34,936 bases of DNA from Caldilineaceae bacterium SB0662_bin_25 (GTDB lineage Bacteria > Chloroflexota > Anaerolineae > Caldilineales > Caldilineaceae): assembly GCA_009840225.1 (NCBI GenBank), contig VXOE01000384.1, positions 1-34,936 of the forward strand, in the 5' to 3' direction. Positions within the stretch are counted from its first letter, which is position 1. The number at the start of each line of letters is the position of its first letter. Both the position numbers and the translations under genes were made by a program. Positions 1-7,112 of this stretch are shown here, piece by piece. The notes beneath the pieces were generated by a model, which was given only the letters and a program-made list of their open reading frames with translations, did not search any database and was not told the DNA's origin.

Positions 1-399
1 TTCGTAACAGGTGCCTAATCGAAGGTGTCCAGCCCGACCACGTCCCGCCAGTCCCCAGTCCCATCAGATCCCCGTACGTGCCTGCCCTCGCACCCGCCCC
101 AACTGACGGACGCCGCCGTACGGCCAGGCCCAGCGCCTGTACTGCGTCTCGCCCAAAGACGGCAAACAACCCCAGCCACCGCTGGTACGGATTCACCGCC
201 AGACTGTTCCCACTCCAAATCTGGGATGCACACGAAGGCAAAAGCGGGCAATAGGTTAGGGAAAGTGGCCGCGCTCGCACGCGGGCGCGACTGAGCTGAG
301 GTAAGTCGGCTGATGCGGGTGCACGCTTGCTTTTCTGACGGAGTAACGGCAATATGCTGAGGAAAGCAGACTTCAGCCAATGCTGTGAGAGGAGAACAT
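1..399. other. Left-edge region without a recognised gene
   Basis: About 400 bases at the left edge precede the DapA-family gene. Several frames are open here (an 89-aa plus frame, a 162-aa minus frame, and an unlisted plus frame running in from the edge), but none gives a recognisable domain. The C-rich, Pro/Ser/Arg-rich translations look like chance reading of GC-rich DNA. The tail of a gene cut by the window edge cannot be excluded. No convincing promoter for the downstream gene was seen. Confidence 0.5.
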
Positions 400-1299
400 A
401 TGCCGACCAGCAAAATGCAGGGCGTGTACCCCATCCTGGTCACGCCCTTCAATGAGGATTCGCAGATCGACGAAGAAAGCCTGCGCCGGTTGATAGACTT
501 CAATCTGGATGCCGGTGTTCACGGGTTGGGGGTTGCCCTGGGAAGCGAGGTCTATAAGCTGACAGAGGCCGAACGGGCCCGGATGACCCGTGTCGTCGTG
601 GACCAGGTCGCTGGCCGTGTCCCTGTGGTTATCAATACGGGAGCCAATGGAACAGACCTGGCCGTTCATTACAGCCGTATGGCGCATGAGAACGGAGCCG
701 ACGCGCTGATGGTGCTGCCGCCGTCCTTCTTTCCGGCAGGGCCGAACGAGATTGCAGCCTACTACCGTGCCATCTCGGATGCTGTTCCCTTGCCCATCTT
801 CATCCAGGACGTGGCCGCGTCGCCCATTTCTGCTGGCCTGGCAAGGCGGCTGGCCGAGGAGTGTGAATGGGTCCAGTATATCAAGGTAGAGAGTTTCCCC
901 GTGGTAGAGAAAGTGGCGGCAATGTCGGCCGAAGCGGGTGATGTGCTGACGGTTTTCGGCGGCGCCGGGGGCGGTTACTTTATCGAAGAGATGCGCCGCG
1001 GCTCGGTTGGGACAATGCCGTTCTGTACCCAGCCCGAGGCATTTGTAGATATATGGGACCGAGTGCAGGCAGGTGATGAAGCAGGCGCGTGGGAGACGTT
1101 TAACAAGCAGCTCGTTCCGATTGCCCGCCTCAGTGCCCAGGGCGCAGGCCTCTTTCACGGCGTCCATAAGGAGATTCTCGTCCATCGCGGCGTGATTCGG
1201 ACGGCGGTTGTCAGGGCGCCTGCTGCATCGATAAACCAGCTGACGCGAGAGGAGTTGGGAACACTACTGGAGGAACTGTATCCGAACGACGAGCAATGA
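400..1299 (+). CDS. DapA/NAL-family class I lyase (dihydrodipicolinate synthase-like), substrate unknown
   Basis: A TIM-barrel protein of 299 aa, the usual size of the dihydrodipicolinate synthase / N-acetylneuraminate lyase family. ATG 400 is preferred over the track's GTG 385 because a GAGAGGAG ribosome site lies six bases before it. The barrel start (GVYPILVTPF), the Schiff-base lysine region (QYIKVES, Lys about 162) and the glycine-rich FGGAGGGY stretch fit the family. Two features of true DapA are missing: the GTTGE motif reads ALGSE, and the YNxP tyrosine segment reads FIQDVA. Lysine synthesis is therefore unlikely. With an enolase-superfamily dehydratase just downstream, a role as a 2-keto-3-deoxy-sugar-acid aldolase or dehydratase is more likely. 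That role is inferred; family membership is secure. Confidence 0.88.
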   Translation: MPTSKMQGVYPILVTPFNEDSQIDEESLRRLIDFNLDAGVHGLGVALGSEVYKLTEAERARMTRVVVDQVAGRVPVVINTGANGTDLAVHYSRMAHENGADALMVLPPSFFPAGPNEIAAYYRAISDAVPLPIFIQDVAASPISAGLARRLAEECEWVQYIKVESFPVVEKVAAMSAEAGDVLTVFGGAGGGYFIEEMRRGSVGTMPFCTQPEAFVDIWDRVQAGDEAGAWETFNKQLVPIARLSAQGAGLFHGVHKEILVHRGVIRTAVVRAPAASINQLTREELGTLLEELYPNDEQ

Positions 1300-1380
1300 G
1301 TGAAAGGGAATGCGAGAAAAGAGCCGCACTCCTGGTCAATATGATGGTCTGAACATATATGAGAGGAAGGTTTAGGGACG

Positions 1381-2532
1381 ATGAAAATAGTAGACATACA
1401 GGTGGTTCCGTTTCGGGTCGTGCGTGAGCAGTTTCATCAGGGCAGGTATAGCTTTCCGCGTGAGGTAACGCAGACGCTGATGAAGGTGATTACTGATGAG
1501 GGCGCAGAAGGCTACTATTTTGGCGGGCATGGACATGGCGACGCCGACGGGTTGACGCCGGAAGACCGGTCGCAGATGGAAGGGCGGCTCAAGAATATGG
1601 TTCTGGGGGAGGATCCCTACGACCGTGAGCGCTTCTGGCACTGGATGTGGGTGGCGAACGTCCCCGAGCATCTGCTGAGTGCGCTGGACTGCGCCCTGTG
1701 GGATCTCCAGGCAAGGGCTATGGGCCTGCCGCTCTACAAGCTGCTGGGCGGCTGCCGCGATAAAGTGAAGGCGTACGCGAGCACCTTTCCAAATGTGGGC
1801 AGCGTGGAAGACTATGCTGCGCATGCTGTGGCTTGCAAGGAGGAAGGGTATACGCACTACAAAATCCACCCATACTATTTCTGGAATCCGGTGACGCACG
1901 AGGCGGTACCGGGGCGGCCGTCGCACATTGAAAAGGACATAGAAGTGTGCAGGGCGGTGCGGGCCGCCGTCGGTGACGACATGGTGCTGAGCTACGACCC
2001 ATGGGGTACCTACCGGACCTATGAGGAGGCCTACAAAGTGGGGCGCGTACTGGAGGAACTGGGCTACTACTGGTACGAACATCCGATGAACGAGTATAGG
2101 GTGCAGCCCTACATAAAGCTGTGCCGGGAGCTCGATATTCCAATCCTGTCACCTGAGATCGCCGCCGGGAGCCTGTATACGCGCGCCGACTGGATACTGC
2201 GAGGCGCTTCGGACATGACGAGGATCGACGTACTGCGCGGTGGAATCACCGGAGTGCGCAAGATGGTTGCGGTCGCGGAAGCGTTCGGCGTCAAGTGCGA
2301 AATCCACATGAGCGGTTTCGCGAACCTGCAGATCCTGGGTTCTACGAGCGAGGACACGTGTGAATACTACGAACGCGGGCTGCTGGCGCCGGGAATAGAC
2401 TGCAATACGCCTCCGCCCTATCTGAAGGACATCGGTGACAGAATGGATAGCGAGGGATTTGTCCACTTGCCGCAGGAACCGGGCATGGGTTACCAGATAA
2501 ATTGGGACTATATCGAGGACAATCTGGTTTGA
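1381..2532 (+). CDS. Mandelate racemase/enolase-superfamily dehydratase
   Basis: A 383-aa enolase-superfamily protein with capping domain and barrel. The start is supported by GAGGAAGG about ten bases before ATG 1381. Metal ligands can be placed at Asp206 (SYDPWG), Glu233 (YEHPM) and Glu259 (LSPE). The acid/base residues look like the mandelate-racemase subgroup: Lys161 in YKIH on one side, and a probable Asp283 (RIDVLRGG) - His309 (EIHMSG) dyad on the other. The Lys motif is KxH rather than the KxK of muconate-type enzymes. Such proteins usually dehydrate aldonates or aldarates to 2-keto-3-deoxy acids. The gene lies 81 bp after the DapA-family gene in the same direction, and the pair looks like consecutive steps of sugar-acid breakdown. 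The substrate is unknown. Confidence 0.88.
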   Translation: MKIVDIQVVPFRVVREQFHQGRYSFPREVTQTLMKVITDEGAEGYYFGGHGHGDADGLTPEDRSQMEGRLKNMVLGEDPYDRERFWHWMWVANVPEHLLSALDCALWDLQARAMGLPLYKLLGGCRDKVKAYASTFPNVGSVEDYAAHAVACKEEGYTHYKIHPYYFWNPVTHEAVPGRPSHIEKDIEVCRAVRAAVGDDMVLSYDPWGTYRTYEEAYKVGRVLEELGYYWYEHPMNEYRVQPYIKLCRELDIPILSPEIAAGSLYTRADWILRGASDMTRIDVLRGGITGVRKMVAVAEAFGVKCEIHMSGFANLQILGSTSEDTCEYYERGLLAPGIDCNTPPPYLKDIGDRMDSEGFVHLPQEPGMGYQINWDYIEDNLV

Positions 2533-2586
2533 AGGGAGAAGGCCGCGGGTCGGGCAAGCCGGCCGCGGCAAAAGGGAAGGATTCGT

Positions 2587-2612
2587 GCGGCGGGGAAACC
2601 ACGCCCCGCCGC
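2587..2612. terminator. GC-rich hairpin between convergent genes
   Basis: A perfect 9-bp inverted repeat, GCGGCGGGG / CCCCGCCGC, with an 8-base loop, lies in the 99-bp gap where the enolase-superfamily gene (+) and the MDR dehydrogenase (-) converge. A shorter inverted repeat (GCCGCGG / CCGCGGC, 2542-2569) lies just before it. There is no T-tract on either side, so this is a stable hairpin placed where a bidirectional terminator would be expected, not a textbook intrinsic terminator. Confidence 0.4.
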
Positions 2613-2631
2613 TGTCGATGCAGCTACCCAT

Positions 2632-3657
2632 TTAAAATGCTACGCCCAATTTTACATTTTCCTCCGGTGCGTTCGCGATCTTGGGATATTCATCGAGCAG
2701 GTCTTCGAATGGAACGACTGGCTGGACGACGGGCTCCGCCTTCAGGCTGCCGTCGCAGAGAAGGCGCCACACCACAGAGAAGAGGCGGTTTTCGTCCCAG
2801 TTGGGGTATTCGGGATTGGGTTCGCTGCACGCGCGCGAGAAGACGATGGTAGGGCGGTTAAAGTGTGCTTCAGCGCCCAGATCGAGGCCGGCGGGATAGC
2901 TGCCGGGCCAGGCCCCGGCAACAACCGTGCCCAGATACGCGACGCCGCGCAGGGCGGCCTGCAATGCGCTGTAATGGCCGCTGTAGTCTACGCAAACGTC
3001 CGCCCCGCGTCTGTCGGTTGCGAGCTTGATTTCGAGTCCGGCGTCGCAGGAAGTCGGGTCCATAACGATGTCTGCGCCGCACTCCTCCGCCACGTCGCGG
3101 CGCAAGGAGATGGGATCGACGGCGATTACAGGATAGGCGCCGGCCAGTTTGGCCAGTTGGACGACAAAGAGTCCAATTGCGCCCATGCCGAAGACTGCGA
3201 CCGTGTCACCAAGGCGGATGTGGCCGTCGCGGACGGCGCCGAGCGCGAAGTCGGCCGGGTCGAGGCAGACTGCCGCCTGCCACGGAACGCCGTCGGGTAG
3301 TCTGCGGGCGTGTTGGGCGGGCCAAACGTGTTCCTGTCGGAAGGAGCCGTGGGCAAAGACCGTATCTCCGAGGCTGATGTCCTGGACCTCTTTGCCGATC
3401 TCGGTCGCCTCGCCAACGCACATGTTGCCCAGCCCGTTTGGATACTTCACCATCTGGCTTTCCTGCGTGAAAATATGCAGCTCGCCATCGTAGTTGCCGC
3501 GATGACCGGCGTAGCCTTGAAACATGGCCATTTCCGAGCCGTGTTTGGCCGCACCAAAGCGACTGCGCACGCGAATCTGGTCCGGTCTTAAGGGAGGGCT
3601 TTCATATTCACGGAATGCGACTTCCTCTCGGGCGGGGGCGATGAGCTCGGTGGGCAT
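2632..3657 (-). CDS. MDR-family (alcohol dehydrogenase-like) oxidoreductase, zinc ligands not evident
   Basis: A 341-aa medium-chain dehydrogenase/reductase. ATG 3657 follows a strong AGGAGG site. The N-terminal half has the GroES-like fold (DQIRVRSRFGAAKHGSE, GLGNMCVGEATEIG). The nucleotide site is VFGMGAIG near residues 155-162, followed by AVDPISLRR, where the acid after the second strand suggests NAD rather than NADP. The Cys of the catalytic zinc site is replaced in AAKHGSE, and the four-Cys structural zinc loop is absent, so this is a zinc-less or atypical branch. It probably oxidises or reduces a sugar-derived alcohol or ketone, given the sugar-acid genes beside it. It is transcribed towards them and divergently from the cyclodeaminase-family gene. 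The substrate is unknown. Confidence 0.85.
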   Translation of the reverse strand: MPTELIAPAREEVAFREYESPPLRPDQIRVRSRFGAAKHGSEMAMFQGYAGHRGNYDGELHIFTQESQMVKYPNGLGNMCVGEATEIGKEVQDISLGDTVFAHGSFRQEHVWPAQHARRLPDGVPWQAAVCLDPADFALGAVRDGHIRLGDTVAVFGMGAIGLFVVQLAKLAGAYPVIAVDPISLRRDVAEECGADIVMDPTSCDAGLEIKLATDRRGADVCVDYSGHYSALQAALRGVAYLGTVVAGAWPGSYPAGLDLGAEAHFNRPTIVFSRACSEPNPEYPNWDENRLFSVVWRLLCDGSLKAEPVVQPVVPFEDLLDEYPKIANAPEENVKLGVAF

Positions 3658-3719
3658 GGGAATCCTCCTGGAGGCGGTGACCCGGTTGGTTGCAGCCAGC
3701 TTCGACTCTTAAGTTGCTG

Positions 3720-3748
3720 ATTGTACATCCTTCCTACTCTGTCGACAA
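3720..3748 (-). promoter_or_regulatory. Candidate sigma-70-type promoter for the MDR dehydrogenase gene
   Basis: On the minus strand the sequence reads TTGTCG, 17 bases, TACAAT, a good -35/-10 arrangement. It lies about 60 bases before the well-placed AGGAGG and ATG at 3657. A weaker plus-strand candidate, TTGTGT-N18-TATTCT, sits in the same 165-bp divergent gap and could serve the gene at 3823. Consensus match only. Confidence 0.45.
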
Positions 3749-3822
3749 TTGTGTATGCAGGATCCGCTGTGCTATTCTATTTCCGCTTCTGACAAACCAT
3801 ACCTCCACCTACTGCAATTGCT

Positions 3823-4809
3823 ATGCCACTCTGGTTGACACGAAACGACGTTGAGAATCTCCTGGATATGCAGTCTGCCATCGAGGCAGTGGGAGAAGCC
3901 TTCCGCCTGATATACGAGCGCGAGGCGGAGTTGCCCGTGCGAGCCAATATACCGGTTGCCAGGCATGAGGGGAGCTTGATGTCCATGCCCGCCTACTTGG
4001 GCGGCGAGATGGATGCGCTGGGGGCAAAGCTGATCTCCTTCTACGGGACGAACCCGACGCGGCGAGGGCTGCCAGCAATTCAGGGGAACATAGTGCTCTT
4101 CGACGGCAGGACCGGGGCCCTGCTGGCCCTTATGGATGCCGGATATCTGACGGCGATGCGGACCGGTGCATCCGGGGGCGTTGCGACGCGCTATTTGGCG
4201 AAGGAGGACGCCCGGACGCTCACCATCTTCGGCAGTGGCGTGCAGGCCCCGTACCAGGTGGAGGCAGCCCTGTGCGAGCGGGCCATCGAGCGCGTTCTTG
4301 TCCTGTCGCGCACGCCGGCAAATGCAGAGGCGCTCGCACTTAAGCTGGAGCAGATGTTCAATATCTCAGCCCAGGCCACCGTCGATGTCAAAATGGCCGT
4401 TGAAGCGGCCGATATTCTGGTCACGGCAACAAGCACGCACGAACCTCTCTTCGATGGCAGCCTGTTGCGACCCGGTGTGCACATTTCCGGAATTGGTTCG
4501 CACCTTCCCTACGCAAGTGAAGTGGATGCCAGCGCAGTGCAAAGGGCCAAGGTTGTGGTCGATCAGATGAGCGCATGTCTGGCCGAGGCTGGCGATCTGA
4601 TCCGGCCGATCGAGGACGGTGTGTACGATGCCAGCCAGATTCACGCCGAGATCGGTGCGATAATTGCCGGGGACCAACCCGGACGCGAGGGCGACGACGA
4701 GATAACTTTTTTCAAGTCGGTTGGCCTGGCAGCGCAGGATGTGGCGGTTGCCCGCGTGGTCTACGCCAAAGCGCTGGCGCAGGGCGCAGGCACTGAGTTG
4801 GACCGGTAA
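3823..4809 (+). CDS. Ornithine cyclodeaminase / mu-crystallin family protein
   Basis: A 328-aa protein with the full fold of the ornithine cyclodeaminase / mu-crystallin / alanine dehydrogenase family. The N-terminal part carries SMPAYLGG and [12 protein letters not shown]. The hinge is [15 protein letters not shown], with the conserved Arg that binds the substrate carboxylate. The NAD site is [15 protein letters not shown] (GxGxQA), and [10 protein letters not shown] follows in the C-terminal half. Members interconvert imino and amino acids with NAD(H), for example by cyclodeaminating ornithine or reducing ketimines, and annotation at substrate level is unreliable. No strong ribosome site precedes ATG 3823. 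The next gene starts eight bases after the stop, so the two are probably co-transcribed. Confidence 0.88.
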   Translation: MPLWLTRNDVENLLDMQSAIEAVGEAFRLIYEREAELPVRANIPVARHEGSLMSMPAYLGGEMDALGAKLISFYGTNPTRRGLPAIQGNIVLFDGRTGALLALMDAGYLTAMRTGASGGVATRYLAKEDARTLTIFGSGVQAPYQVEAALCERAIERVLVLSRTPANAEALALKLEQMFNISAQATVDVKMAVEAADILVTATSTHEPLFDGSLLRPGVHISGIGSHLPYASEVDASAVQRAKVVVDQMSACLAEAGDLIRPIEDGVYDASQIHAEIGAIIAGDQPGREGDDEITFFKSVGLAAQDVAVARVVYAKALAQGAGTELDR

Positions 4810-4817
4810 CGCGTCGG

Positions 4818-5822
4818 ATGGCGGAATCGTCACTGGCGGCAGAGCCCAGGCAGATCGCGTTCGATGCGCAAAATGCAGAGCACGTGCGCTGGATGGTGGC
4901 GGTCTGGAACCAGGCCGCCAATAGCAGTATTCCCCTCACCGAGAGATTCCTGAAATACAGCTTTACAGAAGATGCGGGCGTCGTACGGGCGGGCCGCATT
5001 GCATTCGTGCAAGACCGGCCCGCCGGTTTCGTGCTATGCAGCGTTCATCCCGGCGCGCCGCCGGCGATGCGTACTGAAGTTACCGGCTGGATAGAGGCGA
5101 TCGCGGTGGCGCCAACCTACCAGAGGAAGGGGATCGGCAGGAAGCTGCTCGGTTGGGCTCAGAACTGGCTGGACTCACAGGAGAATCCCTCTGCCTCCGG
5201 CCTTGTGAAAGTGGGCGGGGGCCCGCGTCACTTTGTGCCTGGCGTACAAGCCGGGTCCGATGCCGAACTGTTTTTCTTGGCATGTGGATTCGACTATGAA
5301 GATGAGCCCTTTACTTGGGACGTGGCGCGATCTCTCAGCGACTACAGTCCGCCGTTGCTCGACCATGTGCCGGCGGCAGCGCGGCCTGGTCAGCCGGGAC
5401 AAGAGCGAGATGTGTTGGGCTTTCTCGCCAGTGAGTTTCCGGGAAGGTGGCACTGGCAGGCTGAGAGGTTTCTGGAGGAGGGCGGACGAATATCGGACTT
5501 TATGTTGCTCTGGACGGAAGAGGGCGTGCAGGGATCTTGCCGGCTTACGTTTGAGGACTCGGTCAATCCGATTGACCGCTACTTCCCGTACCAGCTGCCG
5601 CGTCCGTGGGGACAGCTTGGTTGGATCGGGATAAGCGCACATCTGCGAGGGCAGGGGCTGGGCATCTTTCTGCTGGATGCCGGGCTGAGGCGGTTGCACA
5701 ACAGTGGCGTCAACGGGTGCGTAATCGACTGGACGACATTACTCGACTTTTACGCCAAGTGCGGGTTCCGTCCCCATCGGAAGTGGGCTAAGCTCAGTCG
5801 GACCAGGGGCAGCAATGGGTAG
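4818..5822 (+). CDS. Tandem-GNAT acetyltransferase-like protein
   Basis: A 334-aa protein made of two GNAT (N-acetyltransferase) domains. The first (about residues 10-165) has a clear acetyl-CoA loop, VAPTYQRKGIGRKLLG, matching the Q/RxxGxG/A motif. The second (about residues 190-330) has AHLRGQGLGIFLLDAG and ends with a typical DFYAKCGFRPHRKWAKL strand-helix-strand. Both halves keep a plausible CoA-binding motif, so neither is obviously dead. The tandem layout recalls mycothiol synthase MshD, but nothing else in the window points to mycothiol. It sits between the cyclodeaminase-family gene (8 bp before) and anmK (30 bp after), in one probable operon. The substrate is unknown. Confidence 0.82.
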   Translation: MAESSLAAEPRQIAFDAQNAEHVRWMVAVWNQAANSSIPLTERFLKYSFTEDAGVVRAGRIAFVQDRPAGFVLCSVHPGAPPAMRTEVTGWIEAIAVAPTYQRKGIGRKLLGWAQNWLDSQENPSASGLVKVGGGPRHFVPGVQAGSDAELFFLACGFDYEDEPFTWDVARSLSDYSPPLLDHVPAAARPGQPGQERDVLGFLASEFPGRWHWQAERFLEEGGRISDFMLLWTEEGVQGSCRLTFEDSVNPIDRYFPYQLPRPWGQLGWIGISAHLRGQGLGIFLLDAGLRRLHNSGVNGCVIDWTTLLDFYAKCGFRPHRKWAKLSRTRGSNG

Positions 5823-5852
5823 CCCGACATTCAGGACCGGAAATTCTCCCCT

Positions 5853-7079
5853 ATGAGCATGAACGCTACTGCGCCTGCGATGAAAATCATTGGACTCATG
5901 AGCGGCACATCCGCTGACGGTATCGACGCGGTCCTGGCTGAAATCTCGGAAACGGCTGACAATCCCCGGATGCGTCAGATTGCATTTGAGAGCGTTCCTT
6001 GGGGCCAAGAGGAGCGTGAGGCCATTATGCTTCTGATATTAGGGCAGGGTGATACGCGCACTATGAGCCGGGCGGGGTTCTTGTTGGGAGACCGGTTCGC
6101 CGAGGCTGCGCTGTACGTAGTCGAAAAAAGTGGGTTTGACATAGAGGACATCGATCTGGTCGGTTCGCACGGGCAGACAGTCTGGCACGAGGTCGAAGAA
6201 GACGGCACGGTTCAGTCGACTCTTCAGATTGGGGAGGCGGCTGTGATCGCCGAGAGAACCGGGCTTACCACGGTGGCCGATTTTCGCGTGGCCGACGTCG
6301 CGGCGGGAGGACAGGGAGCGCCGCTCATACCGATCTTTGATCGCTTCTTTCTGCGGCCAAAGGCAGGTTCGACGGGTTGCCGGGCCGTTCAAAACATCGG
6401 CGGCATCGGCAATGTGACGTTTCTGCCGCCGGAAGGGCATGACGGAGGCATCCTGGCCTTCGATACAGGACCGGGCAATGTGCTGATCGACTGGGCAGCG
6501 GGCCAGGCAACTGACGGTGCGCTGCAATTCGATAAGGATGGTGGGTTGGCCGCAAGGGGCAGCTGCAACGATAGTCTGGTTGAAGGCTGGCTTGCACATC
6601 CCTATTTCCTACAGCTTCCTCCCAAGTCGACAGGTCGGGAGCTTTTCAGCCTGGCGATGGCCAAACAGTACCGTCAGGAGGCTGCCGACGCGGGGCTCTC
6701 GAACCAGGATTTTGTCGCGACCGTGACGGAGCTGACGGCGGCTTCGATTGCCGAGAGCTATCGTCGGTTTGCCCCTGCGCCGGTAGCTGACGTAGTTGTC
6801 TGCGGGGGTGGTGCACGCAACCCGGTGCTTCTGGAAAGGTTGCAGGCGCAGTTGACCCGGAGGTGCCGGCGACAGGTTGCAGTTGTGCGCTATGGCGAAC
6901 TGCCAGGGATCCCGGGAGACGAGGAGTCGAAGGAGGCTCTGGGCTTTGCCCTGCTGGCGTGGCTGGCGATTCAAGGCGAAGCGGGCAATGTGCCCGCGTG
7001 TACGGGCGCCAGCGGAGAGCGCATACTGGGCAAGATTGCGCCGGGACGGAATCTCCGGCGAGTGTTAAGCAAGCTGTAG
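5853..7079 (+). CDS. anmK: Anhydro-N-acetylmuramic acid kinase
   Basis: AnmK opens and phosphorylates 1,6-anhydro-N-acetylmuramic acid to MurNAc-6-phosphate with ATP, a cytoplasmic step of cell-wall recycling. The 408-aa product carries the family signature IGLMSGTSADGIDAVL at its start, the DFRVADVAAGGQGAPL segment, the phosphate-binding stretch NIGGIGNVTF and FDTGPGNVLIDW, and the C-terminal VVCGGGARNP. Length and motifs are normal. Three ATGs lie close together (5853, 5859, 5880). The first is listed, but no strong ribosome site decides between them. It is the last gene of the plus-strand run and converges with priA, 33 bp away. Confidence 0.93.
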   Translation: MSMNATAPAMKIIGLMSGTSADGIDAVLAEISETADNPRMRQIAFESVPWGQEEREAIMLLILGQGDTRTMSRAGFLLGDRFAEAALYVVEKSGFDIEDIDLVGSHGQTVWHEVEEDGTVQSTLQIGEAAVIAERTGLTTVADFRVADVAAGGQGAPLIPIFDRFFLRPKAGSTGCRAVQNIGGIGNVTFLPPEGHDGGILAFDTGPGNVLIDWAAGQATDGALQFDKDGGLAARGSCNDSLVEGWLAHPYFLQLPPKSTGRELFSLAMAKQYRQEAADAGLSNQDFVATVTELTAASIAESYRRFAPAPVADVVVCGGGARNPVLLERLQAQLTRRCRRQVAVVRYGELPGIPGDEESKEALGFALLAWLAIQGEAGNVPACTGASGERILGKIAPGRNLRRVLSKL

Positions 7080-7112
7080 ACACGCCCTGCTCGCCTCGCA
7101 GCGGTGTCCTGA

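Noticed and set aside
15-503. 162-aa minus-strand ORF at the left edge
   Set aside because: It overlaps the start of the DapA-family gene, has no ribosome site and no recognisable domain; it is probably a shadow frame in GC-rich DNA.
373-1185. 270-aa minus-strand ORF antisense to the DapA-family gene
   Set aside because: The plus-strand gene has clear family motifs and a ribosome site; the antisense translation matches nothing recognisable.
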